Source: Synchiropus splendidus (Eukaryota > Chordata > Actinopteri > Syngnathiformes > Callionymidae). From it: 64,000 bases of DNA. Each line of letters begins with the position of its first letter. Positions within the stretch are counted from its first letter, which is position 1. Under the pieces are notes generated by a model. It worked only from the letters and a program-made list of their open reading frames with translations, was not told where the DNA came from and did no database searches. The translations under genes and the position numbers were made by a program. The stretch is taken from positions 65,982,437-66,046,436 of the forward strand of contig NC_071334.1 in assembly GCF_027744825.2 (NCBI RefSeq). Reading direction: 5' to 3'. Below are positions 40,041-52,370 of this stretch, in pieces.

Positions 40041-41778
40041 CAGGCCTACCCAAATTGTATTATGAACGTTATTGACACATATACCGAGAATAAAAATAGT
40101 GGTCCTTTCTCATTCTACATTCATAGAGTAGCTGTTTTGGCCTTTTTGGATCTTTAAATGCTTCTTTTGTTTTGTTTTAATTTATGATCTCTGACATCTA
40201 CTTTAGAGTGGTGTTCCAGTTTGCATGTTTTTGTAGGGGCGAAATAAACCTTCCTAACAAGCCTTTCCTAAAATCAGATTACATTGCATTGGACTGCGTA
40301 CATTCTTCCCACAGTGACCCTTCATACTCAGGAACTGAAAGGCACAGATTCTATTTTTAAAGAAAATGCAGTCTCAGCATGACCCCCGACTATATCCTTA
40401 CCAGCGCAGGTAGGGCTCGTAATTCTGGTGGGACTACCCTTTACACTTTCGACAGGTTCTGGAACACAACCCCCAGGCATGTGTCAAGATATCAAGCCCC
40501 CAACTGAATGGTACTGCACCTGCAAGATCTCATATTTATAAGTGCTTCCGGACTTCACTCTTGAACAGGAGTGACAAATAAAAGCCACGCGGCAGGCAGT
40601 TTTGGACTGACCTGGAAACCTGGCAGGGTCCAGTCCAGCTGAATAGCTTACATCTGGTCATGTCAATGGAGGGATACTTCAAGTCTCCTCCTGAGAGAGA
40701 CAGAGGCCAGAGGGTATCTGATGACGCAGCTATCTTCATGACCTCACGATCGATTATGGATGTCCTCGGCAGATAAATCCACAATGGAATAACCAGTCAA
40801 CATTTTAACCTATGTAAAGTGCACATTTCATGTTACATAACAATACGGATTGTCAAAGCAGAAATCATTTTCAGAGATTGTACAAGAATGTTGAAAACAA
40901 CAGGGAGTAAATAAATACAAAACGACTGTCAATCTATGAGAATCTTTCCTGGGATTATCCTTTTCACACATTATCCAGTAATAATTACCATGTCACATGA
41001 TATTCTCTGACAATCAGCATGAAGAAAATGCCAAAGCTTTATCTGCAAACACAGGAAATCTTTGTAATGAATGCAACTCGGAGCTGAGGCAGAAATCCTC
41101 ATCTAAATCTCTCGACTTTTCTTCATCCTCTCTCCACAGTTGGCTGCTTATCTCTACTTCTCCATTGTTTTTTTTTTTTGTTTTTTTTTTTTGCCGCAGA
41201 CCAGAGAGGAGAGGCAAACAAATGCTTTGTTGTTCCCTGTCACCCATTACTCTGTTGTTTGTTTGTGTCGGTGAGTTCTGCAATCTCGCTTTGTATTTAA
41301 ACACCACGTAATGATACAAGCCTGAACATGCTTCATTGTCAGGTAAAAATCACAGCAGCAAGGCTTCAGAAAACACCATAACAATGTCGGTTCTCTGGCC
41401 TGCATATTTACAATATCAAATGTATTAAAATATAAAATGATCATCTGGTGTAGATCATGTCTTTCAAGGTATTTCAATTCATTTCAAACATAAAAGTAGG
41501 AGTAGAACATAATAAAATAAGTACTGAGAGAATCCCAAGAGTGTTCAGGACTCCTCGCAAATACGGAGTCAATTACGTTCTGTTTTACTTCATATTTCCT
41601 TTTTTCAGTAGACAGAAGGATTCTGTACACCAGGGAATGGGTGGCAAACCTACTGACCTATTAACCCAACTAGACTTGACTTTGCTAAGTTAAATGACAG
41701 CGCGAGACAATGAGACGGCAGGGGAACAATTGAATGGTTTTTAGTCGTTCTAAATAATGCATGACATTTAGATGCTTT
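40041..41778. other. Non-coding, nothing recognised
   Basis: T-rich runs at 41168-41192. No recognised gene or family. Confidence 0.45.
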
Positions 41779-42069
41779 TGTCAGTCATTTTTCACTCTTT
41801 TTGTTTGCCTCATCATCTTGTTCTCCTGGTCTATTGTTTGTGTTTTTGGTTATTGATAGACTGTGTTTTGGACTCTGTATTCACCATCAGTCTCCGCCGG
41901 AGCTAGATTTCTTTATTGTTTTGAATGGGTTTGTCTTGCTCTGCTGTTTTTGTTAATGCATCATTTTTTCCTTAGTTGCCTGTTTTTGCCACCCTGACTT
42001 CAGCCCTTTGGTCGCCTTCGCATTGTGTGAGTTGTCACATCATCATCACTGGTGTCTCACACCATGACT
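41779..42069 (+). mobile_element. LTR-like stretch, weak
   Basis: T-rich sequence from TGTCAGTCA to CACACCATGAC, similar in style to the other LTR candidates (TGTCA start, near-TGACA end). The usual TTGGGTCC block is not clear, so this could be chance. Confidence 0.3.
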
Positions 42070-43519
42070 TGATAAACAGAACAACTTCTACCTCACATGC
42101 TTATTCTTGTTTCTGACCTTTGATTTATGCAAAAATTTCCTGTGAGATATTTACAGTAGAAAACTATCAACCCACTATTAACAACTATTATATCTTATGT
42201 TAGTTTTGACTGGGCAGTAAGGTATTGTTCTCCAAACAAGGACATCACAGATGTCTTTCCAGTATGACAGAAAACCAGGGTCACTGTATTTTACTGTTCT
42301 TTATAGCCACACAGATTCACTATTCAGGTCATGGATGAGGAAATTTTTTTTAAACATTTTACTATTGGAATTCAAAAGAGGGACGTCACTTTGTTGCATG
42401 AGAGAAGCATGGGGGATCATATGTGCCACAATGACAAAGCCTTATTGCCTTCAGTTTCCACATGGATGCCCTCGGATGTACTCAGCTTTAAAGTCTGTGA
42501 AACTGTCGCCAGGAAATAAATTGTTTGTGTTTTGTGGAGCAGAGAGTTTGCTGCTGCTGCTGTTTGCCAGTTGGGCGGCCTTCACTGTCGATATTTTTGG
42601 ATTATAGAGGAATTCGGCAGAGGTACAATTTGTCTGAATTAGTTTAAATTGCTTTTTAGTCATGCTAGGTGAATGAATCGGTGAAGGTCAAATGATTTGA
42701 GGTGTAAAATCAGGTGAATTCCTCTGTTGGATATCATGTGGGATTTGTATTGCTAGCAAATGCCCTGGGACCAGGGGCAACGATTAAGTCTTCAAATTCA
42801 AATTCAACACTCAGCAAAAGTCATTGACTGAAGAAAACAGTTGTGTGACTTGTCAGTGAGATAGATTGTGTCATGACTCCTCCCTCGACCCAAGAGTCCA
42901 TTCCACCTCAACAATTGTCGACAAAGGGCCACAATACGTTTTGTCATCTGGCCTGCAATCCACTGAAATGGTTGTTTCCAAATACGACTGAATGCTTAAG
43001 AGACCATTTCGATTGGTTGTAAATCTGGTGACATTTTCATGTGACTATACCTGCCAGATCTCAATTTGTGAATCCTTGAGACTGGGAAGAGGAGCGGCAA
43101 CATGTCATGTGCCACGACCCCTCGACTTGAGTTGTGACATTTCAGCGAGCCAATTCTTTTCAGGATCCAGTCTGTTGTTTTCAGACAGTGGCTAGCATCC
43201 AAAAAGTTAGTATTATGACTCTAAATATGTCCTCCATAGTCCGATGTTATTTGAACAGTGTAATGAAGGCGAACCTGATTTGTGTCTAGCAATTTCTCCT
43301 CACAGTGCTTGTTTGTTTTTTCCTTGGAATAGGAATTGTATTTACACTACTCCTGGTACTCTCCACCCCTGCTTGTGTGTACCTGTCGCTGTGTCCTAAG
43401 AACCTGTCAGAACATTGCATAATGTGTTTTTCTCCTTTAATTACTCTCAATGCTAAACCCTGTTTTCAAAAGTTGCTCAAAAATGAATGTTTGCAAGGTT
43501 AAAGGCAACCAAGACCAAA
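42070..43519. other. Non-coding, nothing recognised
   Basis: No gene or element recognised. A 118-codon frame at 42251-42607 lacks any domain. Confidence 0.45.
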
Positions 43520-43995
43520 ACACTGAAACATCCAAAACTGTAGAGTATCGAGACTGTGACAAGACTGAGACATTTGGAGATCAAGACCGAGACATTTGGA
43601 GGCGGAGACAGAGACAGGTCCGATGCAGTATAGACGGTATAAGGAGTGTCAAATCGATCCACAAAGTGAGTCACTGTGGGTGTAGGCAAACATTGGCGAA
43701 CCAATCGGGTGTCAGCTGAAACAAACCACCAGTCTGATAAACAACAGTCTTCAGAAACCTTATTGGTGTTTGGGTCTTCTCCGGATCAGTTAGGAACAAA
43801 AACCTGCACCCACTGTAGCCCTTTTGAGGATCAAAAAATATCAAAAAAAAAATCACCAAAAAAACTGAACAAATAGCCCAAATCCTTGTTTTACCAAGTC
43901 AGAGACCACTGCATTTGAGACGCGACGAGACTGAGACCCTAAAAAAAGTGGTCTGGATACTGGTCTCGAGGCCAAGACCAATCTCAACTAATGCT
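43520..43995. repeat. GAGAC/AAGACC-rich dispersed repeat with nested hAT-like fragment
   Basis: The left part has repeated GAGAC and CAAGACCGAGAC words. The right part reads GAGACGCGACGAGACTGAGA..., then GGTCTCGAGGCCAAGACCA. Such AAGACCGAGACC-rich elements are common in fish. Inside, near 43797-43835, AAAAACCTGCACCCACTGTA, then GCCCTTTTGAGGATC, matches the end of the hAT-like MITE family, suggesting nesting. No coding capacity. Confidence 0.5.
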
Positions 43996-45314
43996 ACACT
44001 CTTTATTTGTATCTCCTTCTTTGTATTAGAGTTACTTGGGTACTAACAGCAACACTGCACCCATGGTTTCCAGTGGTAGTGTACTGCTCTATTTGGCCCG
44101 AATTGGTGAGCTTTACGTAACGGAATAAATTATCCCAGAGCAAAGACAGAAGGCTCCGTCAGTATCCAGATCTGTATTAGCCTAAATAGACCTTACGATA
44201 CTGAACTCACAGACCCTTCCTAGTTGATATTCCCGCTAGAGCTCTATGAAGTCCACATCCTGAAACAGCTCTTGTATCCTGACATTTAAAGCATATACTT
44301 GTTAAACCCTCTGTGAAAAATCATTGGTTTCTGAAGATATATTTAACCTCCCCAAATTTCAGCGGCTCTTACATTCCGTTTGGTTCACTTTGAATCTTTC
44401 CTTTTCTGTGGCTGTCCTGCTCCGAAGATCATCATGACAAACACAATCCAATAAGTAGATTCAGTGTGTCAGTGCTCTGGGCTGGACACTACTTCTGACT
44501 GTGTTTGTTTGTGTGCGCCCATGGAAAAGAGAGCACATGGCTATGTTTTATCTCCACCCCTGCATAAGTGGCTGTGACTCTGCTGCTGAATCACTGCTAA
44601 GTGATACCGCTACCAACCATGTAATTTCATTTTGTGAGTCTCACGGTTTGTGTGTGTGCATACGTGTGTGTCTAGTGCGTTCATTTGCCATGCACACTGA
44701 TATGTGCACATTTGGAAGAAGCATGGATGTATTTATCTACATACCCATATCTGAGTGGTAAAAGCATCAATAGGGCATAATGCCAGTGGTGCACCGCAGT
44801 GGAACTGACCAATGCTGTCATTGTTTCCTATTGCTGTTGCTCTGTCACTAATAATTAGGATGACGGCCTGTGTGCAGTGTATTTGTGTGTTGACGTTTGT
44901 ATCATGTCCCCAGTGCCGTATTTGCGACTCTCTCTGTATGTCGACCAGTTATGACAACGCAATAAGGAGAAACAAACTAAGGTGTACAATGTATCTAACT
45001 AAATATATACACAATTCTTGGAAAAAATGTTTGATGTTATCTTCAGTGTGAGTCTTCAGAGAAGAAAAAAAAAAAGCTTCTCGCTGCTATTTCACGGTGT
45101 GCAGAGCCAGCGTGGTTGTGTAATTGCTCCAAAATAGTTGATACTATTTTTGGTGAATCCCGAGAAGTGGAAACTAATCTGGGCTACTTTTGGTTGGCAA
45201 TACCTCAGCAGGTGAAAGAAAAAAAATATAGTCCACATGTTTTTGCCCTCCATATATTTTGCAACTTAAAAATTTGTTTTTTTTTTTAAGTACTCTTCAC
45301 GCTTTAAATTTATG
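43996..45314. other. Non-coding, nothing recognised
   Basis: No gene or repeat family recognised. Short poly-A and poly-T runs occur at 45064-45076 and 45277-45289. Confidence 0.5.
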
Positions 45315-45880
45315 TTAGTGACAACTTCTTTGGACGGACAAGGAAGGTCATCCACATGCTTGTTTTCCTCATTGTGATCACGACCTCATGGCATTTCATT
45401 CTTGGAAGTGGATTTGAGAGTGGACTCTTCATGGATGAATCCCGGTTTTCACAGTAAAGGGCAGATGTGTGTTGTCCTGTGGCTGAGTGGTTTGCAGATT
45501 CCAACCATGTGAAACAAGTGGACCATAATGGCAACGGGTTTATGGCATGGGCCTGTGAATGTCATGGACATGGGGCATTTTATTGATGCCACTTTGCAGC
45601 ACAATGCACCCTAATGTGTTTGCGATGCTTTTAACAAACGTACTGTATATGTCCCAAGAATCCCTTACTACAGCAGAACTGCACATGTTAAAGTGGCCTT
45701 TAATTGTGCGCAGCCCGAGACACACCTGTGCAATTATCATGTTGCTTCATCAGCACTTTGACATGGCATACGTGCAAAGTGGATGATTATCTCAGCGAAG
45801 AAGCAGCCACTGAAACAGATGAGGACAGATTATGAACAATGGTGAGCAATGAGAAAATAGAGCTGTGTGCACTTAGACGC
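45315..45880 (+). pseudogene. Tc1-like transposase relic
   Basis: This would be the DDE enzyme that cuts and pastes a Tc1/mariner element. The sequence reads FMDESRFS (first catalytic Asp), a stop, ADVCCPVAEWFADSNHVKQV, NGNGFMAWACECHGH, then a frame change to FIDATLQHNAP. The last piece aligns with the family segment around the second catalytic Asp, but that Asp and the block before it are deleted. The catalytic Glu region is gone. From about 45676 the sequence resembles the 3' non-coding part of a recalled fish Tc1 family (ACACACCTGTGCAATTATCA, then ATCAGCACTTTGACATG). Long dead. Confidence 0.75.
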
Positions 45881-46094
45881 AGACTTACATTTGTAGTGTC
45901 ACGACATAGTTGTTTCATGAGGGAATTCATGGAATTCTAGCATATCAAGATCATATATTGACCATCTGGAGCAATATATAATAAAACATATAAATCAGGA
46001 GGCATTGAATTTGGCCCTCAAAGGGCCAGGTGCACCAAGTGTTTGTTCTAGTCAGATGTCTGAGGACGTCCACAATTGGTCAGTCTGCTGCTGC
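45881..46094. repeat. Possible hAT-like fragment at 46015-46080
   Basis: CCCTCAAAGGGCCAGGTGCA, then AAGTGTTTGTTCTAG and CAGATGTCTGAGGACG, resembles a diverged end of the hAT-like family. The rest is unrecognised. Confidence 0.3.
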
Positions 46095-46437
46095 ACACAC
46101 ACTCAGGATTGTCCCACCATGTTTGTGGGGACCACTCATTGACATAATGCGTTCCCCAACCTCTCACCCAAAACCTAACCATCCAAAACAAATGGCTAAA
46201 CTTAACCATGAGTCTTAATCACACTTAAATTCAACTATAATGACTCATTTATTTGGAAGTGCTAATCCTCAACGTGAGGCTTAACCTCGTGGGGTCCGGC
46301 CAAAGGTCCCCACAAATGGCGGTACGTTTCCAAAAAGTGGCCTCTCTCACTCCCTCTTACACATACACACGTTCCTTAGTGAGGACCGTCATTGACATAC
46401 ATTGATATAATGCTAAAACCAACCAAAAACTAGCACT
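46095..46437. repeat. GTGGGGACC-type dispersed fish repeat, copy 2
   Basis: Contains TTTGTGGGGACCACTCATTG, ACATAATGC, AAACCTAACCATCC, AAATGGCTAAACTTAACC, AAAGGTCCCCACAAATGG and TACGTTTCCAAAAAGTGG. A third, partial start (GTGAGGACCGTCATTGACAT) follows at about 46379. Matches 30783-31100. Confidence 0.7.
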
Positions 46438-47862
46438 GGATCATCCAACTATGATATTGTAACCAGGCAGACTTCCTGCACCGAAGCCATTTTCAGGTCA
46501 AATTTCACTCTGTGCTTGCATCACTACAACCATACCATGCGTGAAAACACGACACACATAAGCTCGACTAGTTTGCAACACTGTCCTGCAGCCTGTTGTA
46601 ATGTGGACATGGAATCTTTCTGAGGTGGCTCACTATTAGAAGGCTAAACAACATACTGATGATGCACAGTGTATCCTCTCAGTTGTAGGTGCAAAGACAT
46701 CTGTCTTTTTAACATTGTGAATTAGACATCAGTGGCAGCACCACTGTTGCAGTAGAATGAGGCTGCACACAAATGTGACAGTACCCTGGTGTGTTGTGTA
46801 ATACGCCCAGAGAGTTTTTTTTTTTCAACCAACAGTTCCTGCTGTGTTTGTGCATCTTTTTTATCCTCAGACTTTTCACTGCCATTGCACTCTGCACTGA
46901 TGAAAACAAAACTATATTTGTTTTTTTGACTGGTGACAGACCAATGCATTTGCAATAGAATGATTCAATAACATGGGGATGAAATCCATCTTGTGTTCAA
47001 GCTTGTGTGTCTCTTCGCGCCCTTGAACTATTTGAACTGTCCAGGCGTCCAAAGTGAAAAAAGGTTGGAAGAGACATCAAGCAGGACCAACTTAATTGGT
47101 CCACAGAGGGTTTTCTAAGAATGGAAGGGAGAGCAAGACAAAGCAGTGGATAAGTGTCGAAGAACTGAACTGGGAAAAAAGAGGGGAAACCGACAAAAAT
47201 AGCAGGGAAAACGTCTGGTAGGAGTTATGTGTGCCGGGTAGAGAATGAATTTTTCCGAAATAGAAAGGAAGATGACAGACAGGTGAAGGAAGGGAGACAG
47301 AGCTTGTCAGTGAGTTGTTGAAAAGCCGACGACGGGTGTAGCTTTGCTGGTTGGGGGAGATTGAGAGATTGGGTTGCAATGAAAGCAGCTGTAAGAGGAA
47401 CCGAGAGGGGAAATGAAAATGGATTGAATGGGGACACGAGAGGAAAACAAAAGAGAAATGATGAGCGATGGTAATCGAGAGGATTCATGCGAAGCATCCA
47501 CTGATGAGCGCAGAGAAGAACAAGGGAAAAAAGGCTTTCGTGTCTCCTGTCCTGCCTCGAATAAGGAATGAATTTTGGCTGAAGTGGAAGGTATTTGTCT
47601 GAGAACTCATCTGATATTCAAATTTCAGACTTATATGACGTTCAAACACCACATCAGCATTCAAGCCGTCAGGGAGAGGAATCTTCACTTCTTCTCACAA
47701 ACTGTGAGTGCTCATCTTCAGACACATTTTCACATATACAAACCACCAACAAGTAAAATAAACCTTTTAAATAAAAAAAAAGTTTGTAGTGAAAGAAGGT
47801 GATGTCATATTTGATGAAGTCAATTCCTTTTTTCCTAAGAAAACCCACATATCAATTACATG

Positions 47863-47863
<1 letters not shown>
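46438..47863. other. Non-coding, nothing recognised
   Basis: Purine-rich stretch at 47100-47560 (GGGAGAG-type sequence). No gene recognised; its open frames are the strand complement of purine-rich sequence. Confidence 0.45.

Positions 47864-47942
<79 letters not shown>
47864..47942. repeat. (AT)n microsatellite
   Basis: About 79 bp of uninterrupted AT dinucleotides. Confidence 0.98.
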
Positions 47943-47948
<6 letters not shown>

Positions 47949-48428
47949 TGTTCAACATTTTGAGGTTTAAGCTTGGAATGGTCCGCTCAATATTGTGTAG
48001 CGTATGTTGTTAGAATTTGATCAAATTGAATTTCTGACTGCACTGTGTTCTACAGAACACATGCATTGTTGTGTGTGCCAGCATGTTACTTTGGGGTTGA
48101 CTTCATGTACAGTACAGTTAAAAAGAGGTGCCAAGGGTCGGACACATGAAAAAGGGCAAGTTTTTCAGCAGTGTTTGGAGAGAAGCAGGTGCTTGAAGCC
48201 AACCTAAAAAAAACCTCCCAACCATCACAAAATGACATAATGGACCTTGGAGAACACAATTGAATCATGGGACTGAGTTATGAAACAATACTGCAAATAT
48301 TCATTATTTTAAGTGCTCTTCTGTAGCCAACATTTAAGACATTTACAACTGGTAAAATGGCTCTCCTCGCTTGGTCACGTGCCTTCGTTCTTTTATCTGT
48401 TCGTTGACATACTTTTGTTGACTCTTTC
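47943..48428. other. Non-coding, nothing recognised
   Basis: No recognised gene or repeat. Confidence 0.45.
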
Positions 48429-49277
48429 TGTCACCCTGGTGCTTTGACTTTGTAGTTTGTTACTGTTTTTTCCTTGCATGTGTGTTTGTTTTGATGACCA
48501 CTGTAGTTAGTGTTTTACTGTTCATTGTGTTTGTTTCCTCCATTTACAGACTCTCCTCCAATTCATTCTGCTGGTTTGGTGACGCCTTTTGTTGGACTTT
48601 ATTCCATTGTGGACTCATGCCGGATTGGTGACGTTCTTGTCTTCGGTTCTGTAACTTTTTGTTGGACGTTTGTATTGTTGTAATTACCTTATTGTATTAG
48701 ACCCATTGTCTGCCTACTGTGACTCTTTCTTTACTGCGCTTGGGTCCCGCGCCACGTCTCAAACACAACAGTTCGATCTGGCCATAAATCACAGACCCAG
48801 CAGTAACGAAAGAATTACAAAGTTAGAACTTTAGAAAACGTGACTTAAAGTATTTTGAAGGACTTGCAGTCGCTATCTGAGGCAGTTAAACGGTTGTCCT
48901 CCCGCTCTGTTTCGCCCAATGCTCCGCCTGCTTCCTCCGCTGTTTCTGAAGCAGCGGAGCAAACATTATCTGTCCCTATCCGTGAGCCTCTTGGTCCTTC
49001 TTCAGAATTTTTTTTTTGGAGAAATGGGAACCTGCTCCAGATTTCTTTTGCAGTGTAACTTGGTTTTTGACTTAAAGCTGTGTTCTTATGACTCTGACCG
49101 TGCCAAGCTCGCGTTTGTGATCAAGGGGCAGGGCGGCTCATCCCGGTTCGGTGACACTTTTTGTGGTACGTTTGTATCGTGGTAATTACACTATTGTATT
49201 CGACCCGCTCCCTGCCTCCAGTGACTCTTTCATTACTGCACTTGGGTTCCGCTCTGCGTCTCGAACACAACATGACA
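48429..49277 (+). mobile_element. Collapsed Ty3/gypsy-type LTR retrotransposon
   Basis: Order: 5' LTR (about 48429-48770, starting TGTCACCC and ending CTCAAACACAACA), a leader with ATCTGGCCATAAATCACAGA then CCCAGCAG, a gag remnant, then the 3' part of a second LTR (about 49144-49277, ending TCGAACACAACATGACA). The two LTR ends share GGTGAC, ACGTTTGTAT, GGTAATTAC, CTATTGTATT, GTGACTCTTTC and TACTGC then CTTGGGT, with scattered differences. All of pol and the front of the 3' LTR are missing. It cannot move. No clear target duplication. Confidence 0.75.
48855..49143 (+). pseudogene. LTR-retrotransposon gag remnant
   Basis: Capsid-type structural protein of a Ty3/gypsy-like element, frameshifted. 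The first frame gives a Ser/Ala/Pro-rich spacer ending VPIREPLGPSSEF. After a T-run at about 49010 the reading shifts to EMGTCSRFLLQCNLVFDL, then SDRAKLAFVI, which matches the conserved gag pattern F-QC-LVF-L ... DR-K-A-I. It stops where sequence passes into LTR. Gag is followed directly by LTR, so the deletion removed everything from mid-gag through pol. Confidence 0.7.
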
Positions 49278-51009
49278 TGCTGCTTTTATTTTATTAATCC
49301 ACCAAGGTTTTGTCTCAACAATGCTTGTTGATCTCCACAACAGTAAGTAAGAACAATGAATATAAAAATGTTCGCTTTGTGTCATCTTTCATTGTTTGAA
49401 TGTCTCCTGTACGACAATAATAACAACCATCTGTGCACTCATACTTCAGACGTGATGAAAGAGAGAATTCATGTTCACAATACAACCTCCATATTTAATA
49501 ACTCGCACTTGTGCATGCAGATAAAAGAAGCGTATTCTCCTACTTGAAATGTTAAACTACATAGAAGTGTCAAGTGCAAACCAACGCACACATGCTTTTT
49601 TGTGGCTTCAGGAAATGCAACCTAGTCAGTGGTTGATGACGTTTCATGAAACAGTGTCCTAGTTCTCAGAGACCACTAGATGGCACTGTCTGGTGTAACA
49701 TATTTGCACCTACTGAGTTCTGCCATCACTTATGCAACCCCTCACTCGCTCACACCATGAAACCCTTTCTGTTCTAATGTATTCCAGCATTATATATCAT
49801 GTGGTGTCCAAAACTAAATGACCTTCATGCTCCCTGTTTCTTAAGCTAGACAACATTTGCATATCCTTTCATAGGCACCCGCCACCACCTTTTATATTTG
49901 TCAGTGGGATGTGTAGCCGACTGTATATGAAATCAAAGCCGTTCCAGAACTGTAGGCGTGAGTCACTCTGCAAGTCCCCTTGATCATTCCTGGCTCTCAG
50001 CTTGAGGCTTTGCTGAGACCTGCACTAGTTTCAATTAATTTCCATCTGTGTGTCCTTGCGTGTATTGTTTTCATCAACCAAGAGACGCAGCAAAGGAGGG
50101 CAGCAAGACGCCCACATTGATTCCATCAGTGCCAGCTCTCGTCGCCCTGTATAAGGCTCCAGCAGCAGATCTTAAAATTGGCACTGGATCCACCACAAAG
50201 ATCTTCCCGTGTGTGATTGCTTATTCTAAAGCCGACACAATCGGAATGAATTTGCCGTCATTTAGCATTCACCACGTTTCACCAGACATTCTGCGTCCAA
50301 GCGTATTTTGCCTGAAACAATCGATAACAAGTGTAATCATCCCACTCACATTTTTAGTGGACGCAGAAACCAGAGTAGCTGTTGGCAGGGTTCGTTTTTG
50401 AAGATGTTTGAACATTTTTTTTGGCAGACGGGAGTTTACTCGCTCTCAGTTCGCTGCCTTCATTGATATCACTGCCGCATCCAAGCTGGATTGTTGACTT
50501 AGTGAAACTCATTCAAATAGTCGGTAAATATCTGGCAGGCTAAAGAAGTTCTGACCCATCGTAAAAAAGCAATACATCGAGAAAATGTATTTTCATTTAG
50601 TCATTTGAAAAACAGTAAATTCCTATGCGTGAACACAATGAATGGGTTTTTATATGATCTGAACAAGGCATTGATGACTATTTACTGCTACCCATTAAGT
50701 GTGTGTTTTTATGGGGCAACCAGAGTATCCAGAGGAAACTCCAGTGGCTACACAGAGAGCATGTTTACACTTTGTCAAGACGGCCTTCTTTTTTTCACAA
50801 AAAAGAACCAAATGCTTGTGACCTGCTGCTCTTTAAGGGGTCTTCTGTTTATGGTCTGTTAGGTGTGACAGATGTGCATGATAGTTTAAGGTCAAGGATG
50901 CTGTCTTGCTGTGGCAACCGCTGATGGAAAATGCCAGAAGTCAAGTTTATTTCTTGTTTTTCTTTTTTTTATCTTTTTCAGGGCTTAACTGCAGAGCCTC
51001 AGTCCTGGC
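49278..51009. other. Non-coding, no gene recognised
   Basis: Unique-looking, with a CTCF-like motif at 49673. A 117-codon frame at 50048-50401 lies in GC-balanced, repeat-free sequence but has no recognised domain. Confidence 0.45.
49673..49687 (+). promoter_or_regulatory. CTCF-like motif
   Basis: CCACTAGATGGCACT matches the CTCF core at every main position. It points rightward, while the weaker match at 2914 points leftward. Motif match only. Confidence 0.35.
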
Positions 51010-51535
<526 letters not shown>

Positions 51536-52148
51536 CTCATGGGGGGTTGGTCCACTCTGGGTCGGGACTGAGCAAACAAGCTGGGTTTTATGTGTTTTCC
51601 TGAAAAAAATGGACAGAGTGAGGCAGCATCTTCTGCAATAGAAATATTGTATTGGTCTGAAGAACAAGAGGAAGAACTGACCAACAGGGGCTGACTCCCG
51701 GAAATTCTTTATACACGCGTATAGGGATGGAAAAGTATACCAGCTCTCACCAGAACAATCCATGTATGTGCCCACACAACAGACCACATGCGACATGGCA
51801 GCCAGACCAAATCAACTTCATCATTTTCAGGTGGAAGATGTGTCCTTTGTGTCGAGACTTCCATGCAGAGTAATCCAGAAGGTAATTTTGTGTAGTGTGC
51901 ACCAAGGCACACGCATGATGCAGCTGTTGACATTTGAAGCCTCGCAACCAGCCGTGCCACCTGACTGGTTCAGGAACTGGATCGTGCAGTTAATTTCCAG
52001 ATTTAAGTGGCATTGAAACACCAACCATTTAATCCGCTCCCACACTGGTGTGATTGTTTTGGTTAGTTCTGGACCGTCCTCCCCATAGACAGTGGGCTCC
52101 CCCGAACAAAGGAGCGACGTGATCACAGCATAACAGGAGGAGGACACC
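51536..52148. other. Non-coding, nothing recognised
   Basis: No recognised gene. Open frames on both strands (87 and 108 codons) lack domains. Confidence 0.45.
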
Positions 52149-52370
52149 AACACATCCTCAGTCCCATGGCGTAAAACAGTATATTGAAGTTAGGAAGTGG
52201 ACTTCTGCAAAGTGTGATCCCCGCTCGCTGCCCAGAATGCTACGGAAAATGTGTTTGTACTCTGGTGAAACACCTATGCATCAACATGCAACTGCTTTTG
52301 CAGTCAGTATAGGAGGCGTACGTCCATTTCTCAAAATCAATTATACAATAGATGTGGGGGTGGCTCAGGA
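52149..52370. mobile_element. CCATGG-family MITE, copy D
   Basis: The left end ACACATCCTCAGTCCCATGG, then CGTAAAACAGTATATTGAAG, matches the family ends. The interior ATGCATCAACATGCAACTGC and CAGTCAGTATAGGAGGCGTA matches copy C. The right inverted end is diverged. Confidence 0.65.

Noticed and set aside
50048..50401. 117-codon open frame in repeat-free sequence
   Set aside because: No recognised motif and no supporting gene structure; length is within chance for 64 kb in six frames.
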